From NCBI GenBank assembly GCA_003028315.1, contig CP028150.1, forward strand, positions 1,798,001-1,862,000: a stretch of DNA of 64,000 nucleotides, in the 5' to 3' direction. This document shows, in pieces, positions 35,205 through 44,602 of the stretch; the stretch's first letter is position 1; every line of letters begins with the position of its first letter. A program made the translations under genes and the position numbers. Below the pieces are notes generated by a model, which saw nothing but the letters and a program-made list of their open reading frames with translations, ran no database searches and had not been told where the DNA came from. The stretch is from Neisseria mucosa. Lineage in GTDB: Bacteria; Pseudomonadota; Gammaproteobacteria; Burkholderiales; Neisseriaceae.

Positions 35205-36185
35205 TTACGCTTCGCTTTGCGCTTCTTCTTCAACGGTAACTTCAACGGCAACGGATTCGTCGCTCAAAGTGCCTTTGGTGGACGGGGTTTGTCCTGCCAT
35301 GCGCGGGTCGTATTCTGCCGCCATGCGCAGGGCGCGGCCGAAGGCTTTGAATACGGTTTCGGCTTGGTGGTGGGCGTTGCTGCCGCTGAGGTTGTCGATG
35401 TGCAGGGTCATCATGCTGTGGTTGACGACGCCGTGGAAGAATTCTTCAAACAGGTCAACGTCAAAACGTCCGATGAGGGCACGGGTGAAGTCGATGTTGT
35501 ACACGAGTCCGGGACGGCCGGAGAGGTCGATGACAACGCGGCTCAAGGCTTCGTCGAGCGGAACGTAGGCATGGCCGTAACGGCGGATACCGGCTTTGCT
35601 GCCCAAGGCTTGTTTCAGGGCTTGTCCGAGTACGATGCCGATGTCTTCGACGGTGTGGTGGTCGTCGATGTGCAAATCGCCTTTGCAGGTGATATCGAGG
35701 TCGATCATGCCGTGGCGGGCGACTTGGGCAAGCATATGCTCAAGGAAGGGGACGCCGGTGTCGAAACGGTATTGTCCGGTGCCGTCGAGGTTGAGGCTGA
35801 GGGTGATTTGGGTTTCGCTGGTGTTGCGGGTGATGCTGACTGCGCGGCCTTCTGCGGGCATATGGAATGCCGGTGCGGCGGCTGCGGCTGCTTGGGCGGC
35901 ACGCTCTTGGCGGGCGGCTTCGGCGGCTGCGGCTTTTTCTTTGTCTTTGCTGTGGTCGCGGTTTAACCAGCCTTTGCGTTTGTGCATGCCGGCTTCGAGT
36001 TTGGCGGCAAGGCTGGGGCGGATGCCGCGCGCTTTTTCGTCTTCTGCCTGCTCTTCAAGGCGGCGTTTCAGTTGGGACAGGGATGCCGCGTTGTCGTAAC
36101 CGCATTTGCGGGCAAGTTTGGTCAGCGAGCCTGCTTCTTCAACAAGCTGCAGGAAATTGGCAAGGTGGAGTTGAGTGATGGTCAT
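35205..36185 (-). CDS. hisB: Imidazoleglycerol-phosphate dehydratase with HTH-like N-terminal extension
   Basis: A 326-residue protein. The dehydratase domain (sixth step of histidine synthesis) covers about residues 113-307, with the metal-binding HHTVEDIGI and HHQAETVFKAFGRALR and the ending GQTPSTKGTL. Before it lies about 112 extra residues: a helical region with LTKLARKCGYDNAASLSQLKRR and GIRPSLAAKLEAGMHKRKGWL, reminiscent of a lambda-repressor-type HTH, then an Ala/Glu/Lys-rich helix. A 19-residue acidic tail follows the domain. Typical stand-alone HisB is near 195-200 residues. Neisserial HisB is known to be long, so this start is credible. Cotranscribed with hisC (29-base gap). Confidence 0.93.
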   Translation of the reverse strand: MTITQLHLANFLQLVEEAGSLTKLARKCGYDNAASLSQLKRRLEEQAEDEKARGIRPSLAAKLEAGMHKRKGWLNRDHSKDKEKAAAAEAARQERAAQAAAAAAPAFHMPAEGRAVSITRNTSETQITLSLNLDGTGQYRFDTGVPFLEHMLAQVARHGMIDLDITCKGDLHIDDHHTVEDIGIVLGQALKQALGSKAGIRRYGHAYVPLDEALSRVVIDLSGRPGLVYNIDFTRALIGRFDVDLFEEFFHGVVNHSMMTLHIDNLSGSNAHHQAETVFKAFGRALRMAAEYDPRMAGQTPSTKGTLSDESVAVEVTVEEEAQSEA

Positions 36186-36214
36186 AGGTTTACTCTCTGT
36201 GAAGTTTTAAAAAA

Positions 36215-37294
36215 TCAGGCATAAAGCTTGCGGATAATATCCAGTACGGCATCGTTTTGCTCGGGACTGCCGATGGTAATGCGGACGCACTGCGCCAAAA
36301 GCGGATGCGTGCCGTGGAGTTTCTTAATCAGGATGCGGTTTTCTTTAAGCGTGTTAAACAATGCGTCTGCATCGGGAACGCGCACGGTAATGAAATTCGC
36401 TTCGCTGGGGAAGGCTTTCAGACGACCCATGGCGGACAATTCGCTGAAAACGCGTTCGCGTTCGGCTTTTAAAATATCGATGGTCGTCTGAATCGCGTCG
36501 TGGTGTTGCAGGGCGAATTTGGCGGTCGCCAAGCTTAATTGGTTCATATTGTAGGGCGGCAGGATTTTCGCCAGCTCGCCCATTACGGCGGGGCTTCCTG
36601 CCGCATAGCCGATGCGCAGTCCGGCAAAACCGATTTTGCTGATGGTGCGCATCACGACCAAATTTTCAATGCTGCCCGCCTGCGGCAGAAAACTGTCGCG
36701 GCTGAATGCGCCGTATGCTTCATCGACAACGACGATGCCGCGCGCCGCGCGGATAATGGCTTCGACTTCTTCACGGCGGAAGCATACGCCTGTCGGATTG
36801 TTCGGATAGGCGATGAAAATCAGCGCGGGCTGATGTTTGTCAATGGCGGATAAAACGGCGGGCAAATCAAGCGTGAAATCTTCATTGAGCGGCACGCCGA
36901 CATAATTCATGCCGTACAGCTCGGCATTGTGCCGATACATCACGAAACTCGGTTCAACCGCGAGCATGGTCGCGCCGGATTGGGCAACGAGCAGGGTCAT
37001 GAATTGGATTAACTCGTCCGAGCCGTTTCCTAAAGCGATGGCGGCAGATTCAGGAATGTTGAAGGCTTTTCTTAAAGTTTCCTGAAGCCCGCTGGCGGCG
37101 GGATTGGGGTAAAGATGAATCGGTGCTCGGGCAATCAGCCGCAGCCATTCGTTTGACAGCTCGGGAAAACGGGCAAACGGATGATACGGACTTTCCATTG
37201 CATCCAGCTTGATGAAGCCTTCGGGCAAGTCGGCAATTCGGTAGGCGGACATGGATTTGATGTCGTCGCGGATGAAATTAGCTATATCTTTCAT
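36215..37294 (-). CDS. hisC: Histidinol-phosphate aminotransferase
   Basis: A 359-residue PLP enzyme of fold type I, converting imidazole-acetol phosphate to histidinol phosphate. FIAYPNNPTGVCFRREEVE binds the cofactor; VVVDEAYGAFSRDS follows; the PLP-lysine is in MRTISKIGFAGLRIGY. Start MKDIANFIRDDIKSM. It is the first gene of a hisC-hisB pair; no other his genes are present in the window. Confidence 0.96.
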   Translation of the reverse strand: MKDIANFIRDDIKSMSAYRIADLPEGFIKLDAMESPYHPFARFPELSNEWLRLIARAPIHLYPNPAASGLQETLRKAFNIPESAAIALGNGSDELIQFMTLLVAQSGATMLAVEPSFVMYRHNAELYGMNYVGVPLNEDFTLDLPAVLSAIDKHQPALIFIAYPNNPTGVCFRREEVEAIIRAARGIVVVDEAYGAFSRDSFLPQAGSIENLVVMRTISKIGFAGLRIGYAAGSPAVMGELAKILPPYNMNQLSLATAKFALQHHDAIQTTIDILKAERERVFSELSAMGRLKAFPSEANFITVRVPDADALFNTLKENRILIKKLHGTHPLLAQCVRITIGSPEQNDAVLDIIRKLYA

Positions 37295-37744
37295 AATTCC
37301 CCTCCAGATTCTACTATCTCAAAATAATTCAACGATTCCTCCGCAATATAACACAACTTTTTTAAATAATCACTGAAGAAATCAATAAATAATTGACACC
37401 ACCGATAAAAAAGACATATCCCTTATTTATTTTATTTGATACCAGCTTAACCATATATTTTTAATAGATTATAATTTTTAATATTATATCCCAAAAAATA
37501 CCCGATATATATATTTGAAATTGAAAAATATCGTATTTTAGAGACCTATTTACCGTTTTATGCAATATTCAATACAACTATCCTTACACCTCCATTTATC
37601 TAACTTATCTTTTAAAATAGGTAAAGATTCTGTTTATTTATATGAATTCAAAAAATACCGGCTGATGCATTAGATAGCTTTTGTTTTAGAAGGTAATAAA
37701 TCCAAAATAGGTATATTCAAGACATTGATGCACCTGATTTATTT
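37295..37744. other. Long AT-rich intergenic region between hisC and dacB
   Basis: 450 bases, very AT-rich, without a credible gene or a DUS. It separates divergent hisC and dacB and must contain the hisC promoter. The composition differs sharply from the surrounding coding DNA. Confidence 0.55.
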
Positions 37745-37773
37745 TTTACCATCATGATACTTTGTCTTATAAT
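37745..37773 (+). promoter_or_regulatory. Candidate promoter of dacB
   Basis: TTTACC, 17 bases, TATAAT. The -10 box overlaps the upstream part of the longer dacB frame, which supports the start at 37807 rather than 37762. Confidence 0.6.
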
Positions 37774-37806
37774 TATGCTTTATGTATTTTCAGAAGTCTC
37801 AACAAT

Positions 37807-39216
37807 ATGAATTGGAAAAAAACGGTAGCGGCATGGTATTTGTGTTTAATGCCGTTCTCTGCCTACGCCTTGAATCTCGGCAATATCCCGCCGGACGAAA
37901 TCGCCGTTTACGCTCAAGAATTGGACAGCGGCAAAGTTATCGAATCACACAGAGCAGATGCTTCAGTCAACCCGGCATCGACAATGAAGCTGCTAACAGC
38001 ATTTTCCGCCTTTGAAGCTTTGGGTAAGGATTACCGCTGGAAAACGGAATTTAAAACCAACGGACATATTGAAGGCGATTCGTTGGAAGGCGATATTTAT
38101 TGGGTAGGCAGTGGCGATCCTGTGTTTGACCAAGACGGACTGAAGGATGCCCTGCAACAACTGCAAAACAAAGGTATCAGGCATATTAAAGGTAGCCTAG
38201 TACTCGACCGCCATCTCTGGGGTACCGTCGGCAACCCGCCGGATTTCGAATCCGACGCAGGTTCACCGTTTATGACCGCCCCCGACCCGAATATGCTGGC
38301 TTACAAGGTTGTCTGGCTCAGGCCGGAGTCAGATGGCGCAGGCGGCATTACCGTCGAGACCTCGCCTCCCCTACCCGATATTCCTATTGAAAACAAAACC
38401 GTACTGTCAAACGCTTTAAAATGCGGCGCATTGCAAAATCATATGCGTGCCAACTATTCCGATGGGAAGCTACATATCGGCGGTAAGGTTCCGGAGAGTT
38501 GTTTAGGCAAAGAAATGCATATCAATATGCTCTCCTCCGTAGAATTTGCACACAAAAGCTTTGTAAATCAATGGCGCGCACTCGGCGGTACGATTTCAGA
38601 CGACCTCAAAACCGCTCCTGCACCGAGTAACGCAAGAACGCTGGCAGTTTCGCGCTCCAAACCGTTGTCAGACATACTGACCGATATGAATAAACATTCC
38701 AACAACCTGATTGCACGGTCCGTATTCTTAAAACTTGGCGGCAACGGCGACAGCGAAACCGCACGCAGAAAAGCAGCGGAAGCGGTTTCCCTGGAATTGG
38801 CGACTGCAGGGGTAGATACGGAAAACTTGGTTTTGGAAAACGGTTCGGGCTTATCGAGAAGCGAGCGCGTTACCGCGCACATGATGGGGCAAATGCTGGA
38901 AAAAGCCTATTTCAGCCCGTTTAAACAAGAATTTATCGACACGCTGCCGATTGCCGGACAGGACGGAACATTGAAAAAACGCCTAAAGCAACCCGGCAGC
39001 CGACTGCGTCTGAAAACCGGCACGCTCAAAAACGTGCGGGCACTGGCAGGCTACTGGCTGGGCGACAAGCCGATGATTGTCGTCGTAATCATCAACAGCC
39101 CCAAAGCCTCAGCCTACCTTCACGACTTGGATGCGCTGGTTTCCCAAATAGTCTTACCCGGAGGAAACGATTGGATAGATGCAAAACTGACCTGCAAAGA
39201 GCGGATGGCAGTTTAA
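37807..39216 (+). CDS. dacB: D-alanyl-D-alanine carboxypeptidase/endopeptidase (PBP3)
   Basis: A 469-residue periplasmic low-molecular-weight penicillin-binding protein of the class C / DacB type (peptidase S13). Signal peptide to about residue 21 (LMPFSAYA). Catalytic motifs: SxxK as S58-T-M-K61, SxN in KHSNNLIARS, and KTG in RLKTGTLKN. It trims or cleaves peptidoglycan cross-links. The length equals gonococcal PBP3 as I recall it. The start at 37807 keeps the signal peptide intact. A copy of the DUS core in reverse lies inside the gene (near 38599). Confidence 0.94.
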   Translation: MNWKKTVAAWYLCLMPFSAYALNLGNIPPDEIAVYAQELDSGKVIESHRADASVNPASTMKLLTAFSAFEALGKDYRWKTEFKTNGHIEGDSLEGDIYWVGSGDPVFDQDGLKDALQQLQNKGIRHIKGSLVLDRHLWGTVGNPPDFESDAGSPFMTAPDPNMLAYKVVWLRPESDGAGGITVETSPPLPDIPIENKTVLSNALKCGALQNHMRANYSDGKLHIGGKVPESCLGKEMHINMLSSVEFAHKSFVNQWRALGGTISDDLKTAPAPSNARTLAVSRSKPLSDILTDMNKHSNNLIARSVFLKLGGNGDSETARRKAAEAVSLELATAGVDTENLVLENGSGLSRSERVTAHMMGQMLEKAYFSPFKQEFIDTLPIAGQDGTLKKRLKQPGSRLRLKTGTLKNVRALAGYWLGDKPMIVVVIINSPKASAYLHDLDALVSQIVLPGGNDWIDAKLTCKERMAV

Positions 39217-39254
39217 ACCCTGCCAGAAATAATCCGACTTTGATTTTCCGTCAT

Positions 39255-39291
39255 TAAAAAGGTCGTCTGAAAACTTTCAGACGACCTTTTA
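39255..39291 (+). terminator. DUS-hairpin terminator after dacB
   Basis: AAAAAGGTCGTCTGAAA and TTTCAGACGACCTTTTAT with almost no loop. Convergent with lpxH, so it may serve both. Confidence 0.82.
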
Positions 39292-39318
39292 TATTTTCAA
39301 CATTTGCAAATCAAACAT

Positions 39319-40026
39319 CTATAACTCAACAAACCTGTATCCGTACTCATCAACTTCCAATATAGAAGCATAGTCGCTACGCCAATCTCCCAGCACAATA
39401 CGCGTATATGCGTTCTCTTCGTGGATATGTTCGCGGTGCGTATGTCCGTGAATCAGCAAGCTGACGCCGTAATTTTGGATGGTATCAGAGGTAAACTTGG
39501 GATTGACATCCATAATTTCAGCAGCCTTATATTGCTTGTCGTGCTTACTGGTATGGCGGATTTTACGCGCAATATTTAAACGCAGCTTGAGGGGCAACAT
39601 GAGAAACAACCGTTGCAACCATTTTTGATGAACTGTTTTCCTGAATTTCTGATAACGCACATCATCGGTACACAAAGTATCACCGTGGCAAATCAAAGCC
39701 GGCGTACCGTATAAATCGACGACAGAATATTCCGGCAGCAGTACCATGCCCGCTTGCCTTGCGAACTTCCCACCTATCAGGAAATCACGGTTTCCGTGAA
39801 CAAAAAAACATTCCACCCCGCCCTCTGCAACGTTACGGACGGCACGGGAAACAGTATCCGTCAATTCGGAATGTTCGTCGTCCCCTATCCAAAAATCAAA
39901 TAGGTCGCCCAAAATATAAACCGCCCTCGCAGACGGTGCTTTTTCGCGCATGAAACGCAAAAACAGCTCGGTCAACTCAGGACGGGTTTCACTCAGGTGT
40001 AAATCAGCAATAAAATAAGTCGGCAT
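39319..40026 (-). CDS. lpxH: UDP-2,3-diacylglucosamine diphosphatase
   Basis: A 235-residue calcineurin-like phosphoesterase of lipid A synthesis, cleaving UDP-2,3-diacylglucosamine to lipid X and UMP at the inner membrane. Metal-binding motifs are all present: D8-L-H10 in FIADLHLSETRPE, GDLFDFWIGDD, FFVHGNRDFLIGG, CHGDTLCTDD and LIHGHTHREH. A tail-to-tail DUS pair separates it from the next minus-strand gene upstream of its 5' end. Confidence 0.95.
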   Translation of the reverse strand: MPTYFIADLHLSETRPELTELFLRFMREKAPSARAVYILGDLFDFWIGDDEHSELTDTVSRAVRNVAEGGVECFFVHGNRDFLIGGKFARQAGMVLLPEYSVVDLYGTPALICHGDTLCTDDVRYQKFRKTVHQKWLQRLFLMLPLKLRLNIARKIRHTSKHDKQYKAAEIMDVNPKFTSDTIQNYGVSLLIHGHTHREHIHEENAYTRIVLGDWRSDYASILEVDEYGYRFVEL

Positions 40027-40061
40027 AACGGCTGCAATATATGGAATCTCAGGCCATTATA

Positions 40062-40103
40062 GGTTTTCAGACGACCTTTGTATATTTAAAGGTCGTCTGA
40101 AAA
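40062..40103. repeat. Tail-to-tail DUS pair between lpxH and the deacetylase
   Basis: TTTTCAGACGACCTT (40063-40077) and AAGGTCGTCTGAAAA (40089-40103) with an 11-base spacer. It follows the stop of the deacetylase gene on the minus strand and precedes lpxH, so it could act as a weak terminator. Confidence 0.65.
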
Positions 40104-40117
40104 CATTTCAGATCGGA

Positions 40118-41533
40118 TCAATGAAGGTGATTCTTCCCGCCCCGAGAAATAATTTTTCGGTACGTCTCCTGATTGTGGACATCGCTGACAGGAACAACAT
40201 AAAAAAATTCATTGCTGCGGACAAATCGGTTGACCAGATCCACATGGATAGAAGTAATATCGTGATACAGCAGGCTCAAACCCTTGCGTAATACATATTT
40301 CCAATCCATGTAATTGCGTGCATTCGGACGAATATCGTTCATCGCATCCAATGCCAACAATTTATGGTTTTGCGTTTTTTTATCAACGGGATGGGAATAA
40401 ATTGAATGGAAATACAACATATCGCTACTGTCTTCTTCGCTAAAAAACGGCGGCAGACTCAACGCAGCACCGACATTCCCCAAAGGATAATCGTCGGTCA
40501 AATAGTGAACCGTATATAAAAACAGCGAACCGTTGGTGTAATTCAACTTTCTCAATGCCTCGACAGCGGCGATGGTAGTACATTGATGATCGGTATGGAC
40601 ATCAATATTCGGCGAAGGCGTAACGATAACATCAGGACGGAATGATTCGATGACGTAAGCCATATTGTCCACCAAATCATGCCAATTCGAACCACCGTGC
40701 AAACCCTCTGATATAACAGACTTATTGGCTCTCCGGAAAATACCCACATCTGCCGTTTCCAGCTTCGCAGAAGGAATTTCACGTTCAGGGTGGTTGTATA
40801 AAGTTTTCAGCGTTGTATCAAAAAAACCGAGCTGCAAAATGTTTTCAGACGATACCCCTGCCAAAAGCGGAACGGTCAGACTGTTCCAGACCCGCATCCG
40901 CCCCTTTTCCAAATATTGCTCCTTAGTTTCCGTTGGGCATTGTTTGCAGAAAAGGTTTTCATAATGGAAACGCCCCGCTTCGCTTGCCGTTACCGTTACC
41001 ACCATCGCATTTGCAGCATATTTTTCATACAGGCCGTAAGCTGCCAACTCCGCATCGTCAGCGTGCGGCGCAAGCACTAGGATTTTTTTATCATCCAAAG
41101 ACATACGCGGATAAACAGTCAGTCTGACTTCCTGATTTTTCAACAAGACCCTTCTGCCCCACAAGGAAATTTCCCGACTTTCAGCATCAAACATATCGCT
41201 GAAGTTCAAATATCTCACGCCTCTACCGCCAAATTCGATGTAATGTTTCCAAATACCTTTGCGGGTTTCAATCTTAATATAGGGCAACAACCATTTGCCC
41301 AACAAAGAAGTTTCAACACTGACCGCAGCCAAGACCGTATCATTAATATCCACTTCTTGAGGTAGTTTTATAACTCCACCCTCCAATCGCGCTACAAAAT
41401 GCTGGGGCAAACAGTCATAGCGATAATCCTGCGTAACGTTATAGGCAAAGCGTTTAATATGCATCCTCATGATAATCATCAAGAAGCACATTATCCCAAG
41501 AACCAACACCGCAAGTATTGTAAATAACAACAT
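40118..41533 (-). CDS. Membrane-anchored PIG-L-family deacetylase
   Basis: A 471-residue protein: one N-terminal membrane helix (MLLFTILAVLVLGIMCFLMIIM), a region of about 130 residues of unknown fold, then a PIG-L/LmbE domain with ILVLAPHADDAELAAYGLY (the PHxDD zinc motif, here PHADDAE) and PNIDVHTDHQCTT (second zinc-ligand motif). Family members remove acetyl groups from N-acetylglucosamine units of lipids or small thiols. The proximity to lpxH hints at an envelope saccharide, but this is inference. Base composition is more AT-rich than neighbouring genes. Confidence 0.8.
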   Translation of the reverse strand: MLLFTILAVLVLGIMCFLMIIMRMHIKRFAYNVTQDYRYDCLPQHFVARLEGGVIKLPQEVDINDTVLAAVSVETSLLGKWLLPYIKIETRKGIWKHYIEFGGRGVRYLNFSDMFDAESREISLWGRRVLLKNQEVRLTVYPRMSLDDKKILVLAPHADDAELAAYGLYEKYAANAMVVTVTASEAGRFHYENLFCKQCPTETKEQYLEKGRMRVWNSLTVPLLAGVSSENILQLGFFDTTLKTLYNHPEREIPSAKLETADVGIFRRANKSVISEGLHGGSNWHDLVDNMAYVIESFRPDVIVTPSPNIDVHTDHQCTTIAAVEALRKLNYTNGSLFLYTVHYLTDDYPLGNVGAALSLPPFFSEEDSSDMLYFHSIYSHPVDKKTQNHKLLALDAMNDIRPNARNYMDWKYVLRKGLSLLYHDITSIHVDLVNRFVRSNEFFYVVPVSDVHNQETYRKIISRGGKNHLH

Positions 41534-41981
41534 TATTCACCTCTAAAATTATTTTTCATAATATTACATTCCAACTTCATCCCTTTGGATTTATTACTTC
41601 ACAGTCTCCGCTAAACAAATAACATAAAAACTCAAAAACAAACGCGATATGGCGAAATTTTCTTATATTTTACGAAGTTATACAAGTATTAAAAATCAAA
41701 ATAACAAAAAAAATAAACAACCTTAACATTGGATTTGTTAAAAAATATTAACTGTAATAAATATTACATGATGCAAAACGTCCTATTTATATAAGTCCTT
41801 CCTGCAAATAGCGCATAATCATAAGAATAATAACAATCCTAGATTCAATATCAGACAACCTCTTTTACCACGATGCACTCCCCTTTTTTCCCTGCTTACA
41901 AAAATCAGCAACGGCTTTCGAATACATACAAATCAAACAGATAAAACTCCCCAAAGCATGAACCATGCAGCAAATCCGAAT
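41534..41981. other. AT-rich intergenic region upstream of the deacetylase
   Basis: About 450 bases without a gene, AT-rich, containing the presumed promoter of the deacetylase and one imperfect DUS (TCAGACAACC near 41852). Confidence 0.5.
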
Positions 41982-42088
41982 TATAGTGGATTAACTTTAA
42001 ACCAGTACGGCGTTGCCTCGCCTTGCCGTACTATCTGTACTGTCTGCGGCTTCGTCGCCTTGTCCTGATTTAAAGTTAATCCACTATA
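41982..42088. repeat. Correia element (CREE), 107 bp
   Basis: TATAGTGGATTAACTTTAAA at the left, AAAGTTAATCCACTATA at the right, with the core GTACGGCGTTGCCTCGCC and TGCGGCTTCGTCGCCTTG. Closest in sequence and orientation to the copy at 5417. Confidence 0.93.
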
Positions 42089-42125
42089 AAAAGCTCTTTT
42101 CCGCAATACTTTGCTACCAACAATG

Positions 42126-42172
42126 AAAAAGGTCGTCTGAAACCCGTGTAATTAGGTTTCAGACGACCTTTC
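42126..42172 (-). terminator. DUS-hairpin terminator after aspS
   Basis: AAAAAGGTCGTCTGAAACC and GGTTTCAGACGACCTTT. Read on the minus strand it ends in TTTTTCATT, about 34 bases after the aspS stop. Confidence 0.8.
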
Positions 42173-42205
42173 AATCATTAGGTGTTGCCCACCTGCTTTT
42201 AAAAA

Positions 42206-44014
42206 TTACGCTTCTTTATTTTCGGTCGCTTTTTGACGCAGGCGCAAGCTCAATTCGCGCAGTTGTTTGTCGTCCACGGAATTTGGCGCGTTGGTCAGCA
42301 GACATTGGGCGCGTTGGGTTTTCGGGAAGGCAATCACATCGCGGATGGACTCGGCGCCGGTCATCAGCGTCACCAGACGGTCGAGACCGAATGCCAAACC
42401 GCCGTGCGGAGGCGCGCCGAATTTCAGGTTGTCCAAGAGGAAGCCGAATTTTTCTTGTTGCTCTTCGGGGCTGATTTTCAGCGCGGCGAACACTTTTTCC
42501 TGTACGTCGGCACGGTGGATACGGATAGAACCGCCGCCGATTTCCCAGCCGTTCAACACCATATCGTAGGCGCGGGCCAGGCAGTTTTCAGGATCGGACG
42601 CCATCAGGTCTTCATGACCTGGCTTGGGTGAGGTGAACGGATGGTGCATGGCTGTCCAGCGGTCGCCGTCTTCGTCGTATTCGAACATTGGGAAATCGAC
42701 GACCCATAAAGGTTTCCATTCGTCCACGAAGTAGCCGTTTTCCGCGCCGTGTTCCAAACCGACTTTGATACGCAGCGCGCCGATGGCTTCGTTCACGACT
42801 TTGGCTTTGTCTGCGCCGAAGAAGATGATGTCGCCGTTTTGCGCGCCGGTACGCTCGATGATTTCTTTCAGGGCGTTTTCAGACAGGAATTTCACGATTG
42901 GAGATTGCAGGCCGCTGTCTTCGCCGTTGGAAAGGTTGCCGACATCGTTCACTTTGATGTACGCCAGACCTTTCGCGCCGTAGATGCCGACAAATTTGGT
43001 GTATTCGTCGATTTCTTTACGGCTGAATTTTGCACCGTTCGGTACGCGCAGGGCAACCACGCGGCCGCCTTTCATGTCGGCTGCGCCACGGAAGACTTTG
43101 AATTCTTCCGTTTTCATCAGGTCGGTCAGCTCGGTAAATTTCAGGCTGATGCGCATATCGGGTTTGTCGGAGCCGTAGTAGAACATGGCTTCAGCGTAAG
43201 GCATACGCGGGAAATCGCCCAAGTCCACGCCCAGCGCGTCTTGGAAGACTTGTTTTGCCATGCCTTCGGTGATGTCCATGATTTCATCCTCGTTCAAGAA
43301 CGAGGTTTCCAAGTCGATTTGGGTGAATTCAGGCTGGCGGTCGGCACGCAGGTCTTCGTCACGGAAACATTTGGTGATTTGGTAGTAACGGTCGAAACCC
43401 GCCACCATCAACAGTTGTTTGAACAATTGCGGCGATTGCGGCAGAGCGAAAAACTCGCCCGGATGAACGCGGCTCGGCACGAGGTAGTCGCGCGCGCCTT
43501 CGGGCGTGGAGCGGGTCAGCATCGGGGTTTCGATGTCGATGAAGCCTTGCGCGTCCAAATAACGGCGCACGCCCATAGCGACTTGATAACGCAGGCGCAG
43601 GTTGCGCTGCATCACCGGACGGCGCAAGTCGATAACTCGGTTGGTCAGACGCACGTTTTCGCTGATGTTTTCGTCGTCGATTTGGAACGGCGGCGTAGCG
43701 GCGGCGTTCAAGACTTCGATTTCTTTGGCAAGGATTTCGATTTTTCCGGAAATCATTTTGTCGTTGGTCGTGCCTTCCGGACGGTTGCGCACGCGGCCGG
43801 TAATGCTCAAAACGTATTCGTTGCGGGCGGAATCGGCAGTGGCAAATGCTTCGGGCGTATCGGGGTCAATCACGACTTGGACGATGCCTTCGCGGTCGCG
43901 CAGGTCGATAAAAATCACACCGCCGTGGTCGCGCCGGCGGTGTACCCAGCCTTTGACGGTTACGGTTTGGTCTAAGTATTGCTCGCTGATCAGGCCGCAA
44001 TAGTTGGTACGCAT
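42206..44014 (-). CDS. aspS: Aspartyl-tRNA synthetase
   Basis: A 602-residue class II synthetase of the bacterial type. The N-terminal OB-fold (VKGWVHRRRDHGGVIFIDLRD) binds the anticodon; motif 2 is around YYQITKCFRDEDLRADRQPEFTQ (part quoted); the GAD insertion domain is present; motif 3 is GGLAFGLDRLVTLMTG. Start MRTNYCGLISEQYLDQTV. In bacteria relying on the amidotransferase route, such enzymes also charge tRNA-Asn; this cannot be decided from the sequence read here. Confidence 0.97.
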   Translation of the reverse strand: MRTNYCGLISEQYLDQTVTVKGWVHRRRDHGGVIFIDLRDREGIVQVVIDPDTPEAFATADSARNEYVLSITGRVRNRPEGTTNDKMISGKIEILAKEIEVLNAAATPPFQIDDENISENVRLTNRVIDLRRPVMQRNLRLRYQVAMGVRRYLDAQGFIDIETPMLTRSTPEGARDYLVPSRVHPGEFFALPQSPQLFKQLLMVAGFDRYYQITKCFRDEDLRADRQPEFTQIDLETSFLNEDEIMDITEGMAKQVFQDALGVDLGDFPRMPYAEAMFYYGSDKPDMRISLKFTELTDLMKTEEFKVFRGAADMKGGRVVALRVPNGAKFSRKEIDEYTKFVGIYGAKGLAYIKVNDVGNLSNGEDSGLQSPIVKFLSENALKEIIERTGAQNGDIIFFGADKAKVVNEAIGALRIKVGLEHGAENGYFVDEWKPLWVVDFPMFEYDEDGDRWTAMHHPFTSPKPGHEDLMASDPENCLARAYDMVLNGWEIGGGSIRIHRADVQEKVFAALKISPEEQQEKFGFLLDNLKFGAPPHGGLAFGLDRLVTLMTGAESIRDVIAFPKTQRAQCLLTNAPNSVDDKQLRELSLRLRQKATENKEA

Positions 44015-44077
44015 AAAATCACCTTTTTATATTGTTCAATTTGAAAAGAAGGAAAAGGTCGTCTGAAAAAAGACACC

Positions 44078-44536
44078 TTAATTGTTTTGTTCTTTACGCC
44101 ATTCTGCCTTCAGAAAATTTAATTCTGCTTCCGTGGGCTTACCGTAAATGTAGATTTGATCCGGATTGTCTGCAGAAAAGGAGTCATCATTTTTATAAAC
44201 AACATGATAAGCAGCGATATGTTGCTTGTCAGTCAGAATATACATGTTGTTGCCTCCGCAGTTATGCGGTTGGCACATGGTGGTGTAGTAATAGGTCTTG
44301 CCGCCGATTTTCACACTTTCCAGCGGCGGCATTGGCCCTGCCATTTTACGCACCCAATTGTGCATGGGGGCTTTGGGTGCATGTTTGCCGACTTGTTCGT
44401 GCCAAAGCTTTTTGAAAGCGGGTTGTTTGTGCCAATCAAATAGAAATACCTCTTCGCCTTTGCTGTTGGTTACAGGTGCGGAGACGGCTAGATTGGGCAG
44501 AAACAAGGCAAGCAGTAAAGCAGATAAATATTTCAT
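44078..44536 (-). CDS. ivy: Inhibitor of vertebrate lysozyme, Ivy family
   Basis: A 152-residue secreted protein. Signal peptide MKYLSALLLALFLPNLAVSA; then the Ivy domain with the diagnostic disulfide loop C88-QPHN-C93 (CQPHNCGGNNMYIL), the part that plugs the lysozyme active site. HMM-level homologues are periplasmic dimers that block C-type lysozyme. It follows the DUF502 gene and a small ORF on the same strand. One DUS lies between it and aspS (about 44055-44067). Confidence 0.87.
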   Translation of the reverse strand: MKYLSALLLALFLPNLAVSAPVTNSKGEEVFLFDWHKQPAFKKLWHEQVGKHAPKAPMHNWVRKMAGPMPPLESVKIGGKTYYYTTMCQPHNCGGNNMYILTDKQHIAAYHVVYKNDDSFSADNPDQIYIYGKPTEAELNFLKAEWRKEQNN

Positions 44537-44602
44537 GTTTATATTTTGAGGTTGAATAAACTTTCAGGCTGTTGGTTTATGCGTTCAGCTCGTCTGAAAA
44601 TT

